From contig JALQUH010000281.1 of assembly GCA_023263845.1 (NCBI GenBank), positions 1-43,021 on the forward strand: a stretch of DNA of 43,021 nucleotides, read 5' to 3'. The position numbers and the translations under genes were made by a program. The notes beneath the pieces are model-generated. The model did not search any database. It saw only the letters and a list, made by a program, of their open reading frames with translations, and was not told the DNA's origin. Source of the DNA: Candidatus Nanopelagicales bacterium. Its GTDB lineage: Bacteria; Actinomycetota; Actinomycetes; S36-B12. Of the stretch, positions 37,103 through 43,021 are shown one piece after another (positions within the stretch are counted from its first letter, which is position 1; every line of letters starts with the position of its first letter).

Positions 37103-37604
37103 GGCCCGAGACGTGTCGACCCTGGCGCGGCACGTTGTCGCCACACTGACCGAGCGCGGTCACAGCGTGGCCGTGGCGGAAAGCCTGACCGGCGGCCTGG
37201 TCTGTGCGTCTCTCACGGACGTGCCAGGAGCATCAGCCTGCGTGCGTGGGGGAGTCGTGTCGTACGCCGTCGACGTGAAGGTCGACGTCCTCGGGGTGGA
37301 CGCGGAGGTGCTCGCGCGGGTCGGGGCCGTTGACCCCGCGGTAGCGGTCGCCATGGCCGAGGGGGTGCGCCGGTTGCTCGGTGCCACGTATGGAGTGGCC
37401 ACGACCGGAGCCGCCGGCCCGGACCCGGCGCCGGGTGGGTCGCAGACGTCCGATGTGCCCGCGGGGAGGGGGTTCGTGGCCGTATGCGGTCCCGGAGCTG
37501 ATGCGGTGCAGGGCTTCGCTGTCGAACCTGACGGTCGGGACGTCGTTCGTGCGGCCGCCGTCCACGCAGCCCTGCGCCTGCTGGCGCAGGAACTGTCGAC
37601 GTGA
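37095..37604 (+). CDS. CinA C-terminal-domain protein (NMN amidohydrolase-like), stand-alone domain
   Basis: [57 protein letters not shown]; overlaps pgsA. Confidence 0.92.
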   Translation: MGEARDVSTLARHVVATLTERGHSVAVAESLTGGLVCASLTDVPGASACVRGGVVSYAVDVKVDVLGVDAEVLARVGAVDPAVAVAMAEGVRRLLGATYGVATTGAAGPDPAPGGSQTSDVPAGRGFVAVCGPGADAVQGFAVEPDGRDVVRAAAVHAALRLLAQELST

Positions 37605-37684
37605 ACCCATGGGGTAGTCGCAGGTGCCCTCACGGGGTGCTTGGGGGAACTGACTGGCTGACTCGCCGTAGCCGCGACGGGCAA

Positions 37685-37715
37685 GTGTCGCCCGGTGCGG
37701 GTAACGTGTCGCCCG
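37685..37715 (+). promoter_or_regulatory. Direct repeats and CGC-N5-GCG core in the clgR promoter
   Basis: GTGTCGCCCG at 37685-37694 and 37706-37715 (21 bp apart); CGC-CCGGT-GCG at 37689-37699. Confidence 0.5.
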
Positions 37716-37975
37716 TGATCATGATGCGCGAGATCCTTGGTGCCGAGCTCCGGCAGCGTCGCCTGGCGCAGGGGCGCACCCTTCGGGACGTCTCGGCCGC
37801 TGCCTCGGTGTCGCTGGGCTATCTGTCCGAGGTCGAGCGGGGTGAGAAGGAAGCGTCCTCAGAACTGCTCCTCTCGATCTGTGGCGCGTTGGATCTGCCT
37901 CTCTCGCAGTTGCTCGCTGCGCTCGCAGCACGGGTCGCCGAGCTGGAGCCGGCTCCCATTTCTATCGCCGCCTGA
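37715..37975 (+). CDS. clgR: XRE-family transcriptional regulator ClgR
   Basis: [56 protein letters not shown] matches the ClgR helix-turn-helix; located after cinA. Confidence 0.88.
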   Translation: MIMMREILGAELRQRRLAQGRTLRDVSAAASVSLGYLSEVERGEKEASSELLLSICGALDLPLSQLLAALAARVAELEPAPISIAA

Positions 37976-38054
37976 CGCTTCCTTGGTCGAGTGCGCACTC
38001 GCGCACATGAATTCGGCTCGTTTTCCGCCCGGGAGCGAACGCTCGGCAAAGGCG

Positions 38055-38846
38055 CTATGTAGGTCCTGGGCCGGGTTGGCAGTGAGGACACCAGTAGGCA
38101 TCGCGCTCATGTCGGCCGCTGCTTTGACGGCCGAATCGAATGCTGGTGCCGCAGCGACGGCACGGGCGCTTGGCCCGGCCGTAGACGTAGTGCTGCTCGC
38201 GTAGGTCACCGGTTGAGGACTGTGCTCCGTGTCCCTGGTTGGCGGCCATCAGCCGCCGGGCTCGGTCGATAAGCCGCGGCAGGTCGAGTACGTCGTCCAC
38301 CGGTGTCCACGGGGAGACTCCGTGCAGGAAGAGTCCCTCCGACACGTAGATGAGTCCGAAGCCCGCGACGATCGTCTGGTCGAGCAGCGCATTGCCGATG
38401 GGGTGGTGTGGGTGCTGCGCCAGGCGCCGTGCGACGTCCTGGATGTCGACATCCGGATCGAGAATGTCGGGGCCGAGATGACCGATGACGCGGGGTTCGT
38501 CGCGCGTGGGGAGTAGTTCGATGACGGGGATGCGGTACCCGACGGCGATCCAGTCGGCAGTCCGCAGGACCGCCCGGACCTCAAAGTCAGGACCGCCTCG
38601 CCAGGGACGCGCGGGTCTGTAGAGGTGCCAGCTGCCGGTCATCTTGAAGTGCGTGTGAAGGGTCAGGTCGCCTCCGAGCCGGAAGAGCAGGTGCTTGCCG
38701 TAGGACCGGACCTGGTCCACGCGGTGGCCGGACAGGTCTGTGGTTGCCAACGAGGGGACGCGGAAGTCTGTCTCGACGAGCGCGGTACCGCTGAGTGCCG
38801 CATCGAGCCGACGTGCGGCCAGCCACACGGTGTCGCCTTCAGGCAT
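38055..38846 (-). CDS. nei: Fpg/Nei-family DNA glycosylase (endonuclease VIII-like)
   Basis: N-terminal PEGDTV catalytic motif; GKHLLFRLGGDLTLHTHFKMTGSWHL; zinc finger CRRCGTSIRFGRQSSGRHERDAYWCPHC. Confidence 0.93.
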   Translation of the reverse strand: MPEGDTVWLAARRLDAALSGTALVETDFRVPSLATTDLSGHRVDQVRSYGKHLLFRLGGDLTLHTHFKMTGSWHLYRPARPWRGGPDFEVRAVLRTADWIAVGYRIPVIELLPTRDEPRVIGHLGPDILDPDVDIQDVARRLAQHPHHPIGNALLDQTIVAGFGLIYVSEGLFLHGVSPWTPVDDVLDLPRLIDRARRLMAANQGHGAQSSTGDLREQHYVYGRAKRPCRRCGTSIRFGRQSSGRHERDAYWCPHCQPGPGPT

Positions 38847-39726
38847 GCTCCGATTCTGCCGGGACCTGATGACGTTCGCGCAGGACGACCCGGGAAACGA
38901 GGCCGAGGCCCACCAGCCATGTGGAGAGCAGCACGGCGTACACGGTCCACCACAGTGCGGGCGGCGCGCTCATCGCGCCCAGCAGGATGCGGGCGTTGAG
39001 GAGGACGATAACGCCACCGATGACGACGCCGAGGACGCGCGGATTCATGTGGCGAACCGCTGCGGCAGCGAAGGGCGCGGCGATGGCGCCGCCTACCAGA
39101 AGGGCAACGACGTAGCCGATCTCGACGCCGTGAATGCCGAGGCCGAGGAAGAAGCCGAGCGTGGCGGAGGTGGCGACGAGGAATTCGGCAGTGCTGACGG
39201 TGCCGATCACGCGCGCGGGAGTGAGACGGCCGTCGGCGAGGAGCGTGGGAGTGGTCACCGGGCCCCAGCCACCGCCTCCGGTGGCATCGATGAAGCCGCC
39301 GGTGAATCCGAGTGGGGCGAGCAGCCTCAGGCCGGGTGTTCCCGGGCGGCGTCGCGGCGCACGTCCGATGAGGAAGCGCAGCAGGACGTAGAGGCCTAGG
39401 CAGAAGAGCAGTCCGGCAGCGACGGGGCGCGCCGCTTCGGTGCTGAGGGACGACAGGAAGAGCGCACCGAAGAAGGAACCGATGGCGCCGGGGATGGCGA
39501 TACGGCGAACGGTGGGCCAATCCACGTTGCCGAAGCGATGGTGGGCGACCCCGGAGATGGCGGCCGTACCGATCTTGGACATCTGCACGGACGCGGACGC
39601 GATGGCGGGGGAAAGGCCCATGGCAATGAGAAGTGTTGACGATGTGACTCCGTAGCCCATGCCGAGCGCGCCGTCGACGAACTGCGCGCCGAGGCCGGCG
39701 AGGGCGACCAGGAGAAGGGCTTGCAT
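38839..39726 (-). CDS. TauE/SafE-family sulfite/organosulfonate exporter
   Basis: AQFVDGALGMGYGVTSSTLLIAMGLSPAIASASVQMSKIGTAAISG; LGFTGGFIDATGGGGWGPVTTPTLL; 8-nt overlap with nei. Confidence 0.9.
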   Translation of the reverse strand: MQALLLVALAGLGAQFVDGALGMGYGVTSSTLLIAMGLSPAIASASVQMSKIGTAAISGVAHHRFGNVDWPTVRRIAIPGAIGSFFGALFLSSLSTEAARPVAAGLLFCLGLYVLLRFLIGRAPRRRPGTPGLRLLAPLGFTGGFIDATGGGGWGPVTTPTLLADGRLTPARVIGTVSTAEFLVATSATLGFFLGLGIHGVEIGYVVALLVGGAIAAPFAAAAVRHMNPRVLGVVIGGVIVLLNARILLGAMSAPPALWWTVYAVLLSTWLVGLGLVSRVVLRERHQVPAESEHA

Positions 39727-39744
39727 GGCATCTCTTCCGTTGTG

Positions 39745-39765
39745 ACCTAGGCCACAAATCTAGGT
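39745..39765 (-). promoter_or_regulatory. Inverted repeat in tauE promoter region (candidate Rrf2 operator)
   Basis: ACCTAG-N9-CTAGGT, next to TTGACA on the minus strand (39773-39768). Confidence 0.45.
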
Positions 39766-39933
39766 ATTGTCAACTGCTAAAGGTGAGAATACCAGGAAAC
39801 GCCATGGCTCCGAACGCGGCGTCCGGCACGGAGTGTCGAGCGGTGCCCGCGTAAGGGCCGCCAGTTGACGGGGTGCTGCGCGGTCAGAAACCCCCATAGG
39901 TGTCGGCCAGGGCCCTGAGGCCGATTGCCGTGG

Positions 39934-40383
39934 CTACTCCCAGGCGTGTGGATCGTCGAGGAGTTTGCGCACGCGGGAAGGAAAGCGCTGGGCCACGACA
40001 TCAGCCAGCGTGACCTCGTCGAGGATTTGGCGCTCGGCGGCACGTAGTGCGACGAGGACGGGTTGGAGGCCCTCGGCCGGTCCGCTGTACCGGAGGTTCT
40101 CGGGGCGCGTACCGGCGATGTCGGCCAGTGCGCCATCAACCGCTCGGATGACATCGGCGAGGCGAATCTCGTTGGCGGTTCGGGCCAGGCTCCAGCCGCC
40201 GTCCGGGCCACGGCGGGCGCGGACAAGTGTGGCGCGGCGAAGTTCGGCGAGGATCGAACCGAGGTAGGAGGTGGGGATGCGTTGGCGTCGAGCAAGCTCG
40301 TCCGTTGTGAGTGGGGCGTCTGGTGAGGCGGCGAGTTCGAGCGCGGCGCGTAGGGCGTAGTCCGTACGTGCCGGGAGCCTCAT
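39934..40383 (-). CDS. Rrf2-family transcriptional regulator lacking cysteines
   Basis: MRLPARTDYALRAALELA...TTDELARRQRIPTSYLGSILAELRRATLVRARRGPDGGWSLARTANEIRLADVIRAVDG; no Cys in the translated ORF. Confidence 0.9.
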   Translation of the reverse strand: MRLPARTDYALRAALELAASPDAPLTTDELARRQRIPTSYLGSILAELRRATLVRARRGPDGGWSLARTANEIRLADVIRAVDGALADIAGTRPENLRYSGPAEGLQPVLVALRAAERQILDEVTLADVVAQRFPSRVRKLLDDPHAWE

Positions 40384-40427
40384 GCGGTCACGATAGCGAG
40401 TCGGCGTTCCGACCCGCCGACGTCACC

Positions 40428-40481
40428 GGGGTGTGGATATTGCTGACAGGGTTCCCGCATGAAATCTGCGGGGGTGTGGAT
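40428..40481. repeat. 11-bp direct repeat upstream of rrf2
   Basis: GGGGTGTGGAT at 40428-40438 and 40471-40481. Confidence 0.6.
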
Positions 40482-40544
40482 GGCGATCGTGACGTCGTCG
40501 ACAGGCACGCGAGAACCGACCAGTGCGGTCGGACAGCGGAGGGA

Positions 40545-43021
40545 TCAAGGGCGAAGGCGCAGGCCTGACGGAGTGCGGGCGAATCCCGCCTCGACGAATG
40601 CGGCAATGACGTCCGGGTCTGCCGAGGCCACCTCAACACCATCCACGCGCTGCAGATTGACCGAGGCGCCACGCAAGGCAGATACCAGCGACCGCGCGGC
40701 GGACGCAGGGTCGACGCAGGGCCAGGTGGTGACGGATCGATGCCCGCGCGCGAGATAGAACACCGGCCCGACGGCCGCTTCGCTCGTTACGCCTCCGAGC
40801 GTGACGAGGGCGCCAGCCGACCGGCTCGGACGTGTCGAGGACTCCGGCCAGGGCAGAGCCGCGCCATAAGGCTGGGCGGGGTCAGCGGCCGCCATCGTGA
40901 TGGGTGAGGCGTCGCGTGCAGAAGCGCACGCCCGTACGGCATCAATGGCCCCCGCCAGCGCGAATTGCGCCGCTCCCTGGCCCTCAATGACGTACGCGCG
41001 GCGGCAACGCCCCGCATCCTCAAGTGCGCGCAGCACGCGGTAAGCGGCGGCGAAGCCACCCGGCACGGATACCGACTGCACAATTTCCCGCGTCACCACG
41101 CCGTACCGGTCGAGAAGCGACTCCGCCTGGGCCAACGCGCGAGCCGCAGGCTCCGGAGAAGCAGTAGGAGCGAGAGTCCAACGACCATCGGCCGGACCGG
41201 TGGAAGACCCGGAGGGGCGCCCGAGGCGGCCTCGACGAGTCGGGACTCGGCCTCGTCGGCGAGATGCTGCGCGCGATGAGCGCGCCCCCATACCGACATG
41301 AGCGCGAACGGGCAGGAAGGTGTCGTTGGTGACGTGCCCCGACCACAGCAGTTCCGTCAGTCGAGCGCGTACGTCGACCTCGGGGATCAGGACTTCGGTA
41401 GAGAGTGCTGCTGCGATATCTCGGGCGAAGAGAGCATGACCATGCAGGGCTTCGAGAATTCGCACATCGAAGGGGTCCTCCACGTCGCCCGGCAAAGGCA
41501 CGAGCAGTGGCGCAAGGTCGGTCGGTGCCAAGCAAAGCCATCCATCGCGACCCGGCAGGGATCCGGCACCCCACCACACGACCTCCCCGGTCGACAGAAG
41601 TTCATCGAGCATGGATGGTGAGTAGTCGCGCACGCGGCCCGACAGGATGACCGACTCCAATTGACTGGCGGGCAGGGGGGCACCGGCTAGTTGCTCGACG
41701 GTGGCGAAGAGCGCGTCGGCGCCGCTCCCACGATCCGTGAGGCTCTGCCACTGCGGTAGGAACGTGGCCAGAGTCGCGGGGGGTACCGGCTCGATCTCAT
41801 GCCGCAGCGCGGCAACCGTTCGCCGGCGGATCTGTCGCAGGACGTCGACCTCGCAGTACTCCGTACCGCGATGGTCCGGTCGGAAGCCGCCCGCGACCAG
41901 CCGGCCTCGCTCGACCAATCCGTTCAACGCCGTCTGGGCAACGGCGACGCCCAGGCCGAACGCTGTCGCGACATCCTCCGTCGTGAAAGGGCCATGCGTG
42001 CGCGCATACCGTGACACGAGATCACCCAGCGGATCGGCGACGATCTCGAGGAAGGCGTCAGGGATGCCAGGTGGCAGAGCAGCGCCCAGCGCATCCCGCA
42101 GGCGTCCCGCGTCCTCGATGGCTGCGAGGTGATCACGTCCGGCGATGCGCACCCAGAGTGCGCGGCGTTGGTCGATTGCCGCTGCGACCAGATCGTCAGG
42201 GATGGTGTGCGCACCGAGAGCATCGGCATCCAACGGTCCGACCAGGCGCAGTAGGTCGACCAAAGCCTCGACGTCCGCGACCTCAAAATCCCATCGACCG
42301 ACCTGGTGCTCGGTTGCGGTGATCGAGTCGGCGTCCAGGATGTCACGCAACTCCGTTGGCCCGAGCAGTTGACTCAGCAGATCGGCGTCAAGAGTGAGAG
42401 CCGCCGCGCGACGTTCGGCCAGCGGGGAGTCACCCTCGTAGAGGAATGCGGCGACGTAGCCGAAGACCAGCGACTGAGCGAACGGTGAGGGTCGATCTGT
42501 CTCGACATCGACGACGCGAATTTTTCCGGCTCGCACCTGCTCGAGCAGCTCTCGCAGTGCTGGCATATCGAAGACGTCCTGCAGGCACTCTCGTACGGCC
42601 TCGAGGACGACGGGGAAGTCCGGATACCGCGCCGCCACCTCCAGCAGGTGTGCCGACTTCTGCCGCTGCTGCCATAGCGGACTTCGACGACCCGGTCGCC
42701 TACGCGGCAGCAGGAGCGACCGTGCCGCACACTCGCGGAACCGTCCGGCGAAGAGTGCCGATCCGCCGATCTGCTGCTCAACGACGACCGTGACCTCTTC
42801 GGGATCAATAACGACAAGATCAACCACCGAGGCCGCTGCCGCATCATCCATCGTCTCGGGCAACCGAAGCACGATGCCGTCGTCGGAGTGCATGACCTGC
42901 GGTGATACGCCGTACTCGGATTCCAATCGCGCAGTGAGCGCCAGCGCCCAGGGCGCGTGCACGCGGGCGCCGTACGGCGTATGGATGGCGATGCGCCAGT
43001 CGCCGAGCTCGTCGCGGAAGC
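40545..43021 (-). CDS. lhr: Lhr-type ATP-dependent helicase, C-terminal part (truncated by window end)
   Basis: Frame open to the window edge (FRDELGDWRIAIHTPYGARVHAPWALALTARL); FDMPALRELLEQVRAGKIRVVDVETDRPSPFAQSL; WSGHVTNDTFLPVRAH. Confidence 0.88.
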   Translation of the reverse strand, partial: FRDELGDWRIAIHTPYGARVHAPWALALTARLESEYGVSPQVMHSDDGIVLRLPETMDDAAAASVVDLVVIDPEEVTVVVEQQIGGSALFAGRFRECAARSLLLPRRRPGRRSPLWQQRQKSAHLLEVAARYPDFPVVLEAVRECLQDVFDMPALRELLEQVRAGKIRVVDVETDRPSPFAQSLVFGYVAAFLYEGDSPLAERRAAALTLDADLLSQLLGPTELRDILDADSITATEHQVGRWDFEVADVEALVDLLRLVGPLDADALGAHTIPDDLVAAAIDQRRALWVRIAGRDHLAAIEDAGRLRDALGAALPPGIPDAFLEIVADPLGDLVSRYARTHGPFTTEDVATAFGLGVAVAQTALNGLVERGRLVAGGFRPDHRGTEYCEVDVLRQIRRRTVAALRHEIEPVPPATLATFLPQWQSLTDRGSGADALFATVEQLAGAPLPASQLESVILSGRVRDYSPSMLDELLSTGEVVWWGAGSLPGRDGWLCLAPTDLAPLLVPLPGDVEDPFDVRILEALHGHALFARDIAAALSTEVLIPEVDVRARLTELLWSGHVTNDTFLPVRAHVGMGARSSRAASRRRGRVPTRRGRLGRPSGSSTGPADGRWTLAPTASPEPAARALAQAESLLDRYGVVTREIVQSVSVPGGFAAAYRVLRALEDAGRCRRAYVIEGQGAAQFALAGAIDAVRACASARDASPITMAAADPAQPYGAALPWPESSTRPSRSAGALVTLGGVTSEAAVGPVFYLARGHRSVTTWPCVDPASAARSLVSALRGASVNLQRVDGVEVASADPDVIAAFVEAGFARTPSGLRLRP

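Noticed and set aside
1-43021. CRISPR array, tRNA or rRNA genes
   Set aside because: No regularly spaced repeats, cloverleaf-like or rRNA-like segments noticed by eye; a tRNAscan/CRISPR-finder run would be decisive.

Overview
High-GC actinobacterial chromosome segment. The backbone is the conserved block infB(3' end)-rbfA-truB // ribF-rpsO-pnp-M16 peptidase-dapB // thyX-dapA-rnj-ftsK-rimO-pgsA-cinA(C)-clgR-nei-lhr(partial). Three stretches of accessory content sit in this backbone. (1) A ~14 kb island (about 1672-15881) between truB and ribF encodes four glycosyltransferase-like proteins, a large coiled-coil protein, a UDP-GlcNAc 2-epimerase, a nucleotide-sugar dehydrogenase, a Wzm/Wzt-like ABC exporter and a tight three-gene sulfotransferase operon. 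It is a candidate system for making and exporting a sulfated, aminouronate-containing surface glycan. (2) Between dapB and thyX lies a glpD-azlC-azlD-PH-domain operon, divergent from an alkyl-DHAP-synthase-like gene. (3) Between lhr and nei lies a cysteine-free Rrf2 regulator plus a TauE/SafE exporter whose end overlaps the nei start. At sequence level, a -10-like hexamer TANNNT lies exactly 6-7 nt upstream of the start codon of at least six genes (dapB, dapA, ftsK, rimO, clgR, rrf2), suggesting widespread leaderless transcription. Other local signals are 9-bp iterons upstream of ftsK, hairpins in the rpsO and pnp leaders, an inverted repeat in the tauE promoter region and paired direct repeats upstream of clgR and rrf2. 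No rRNA, tRNA, CRISPR array or transposase was recognised. All family calls come from reading the translations; no database search was run.
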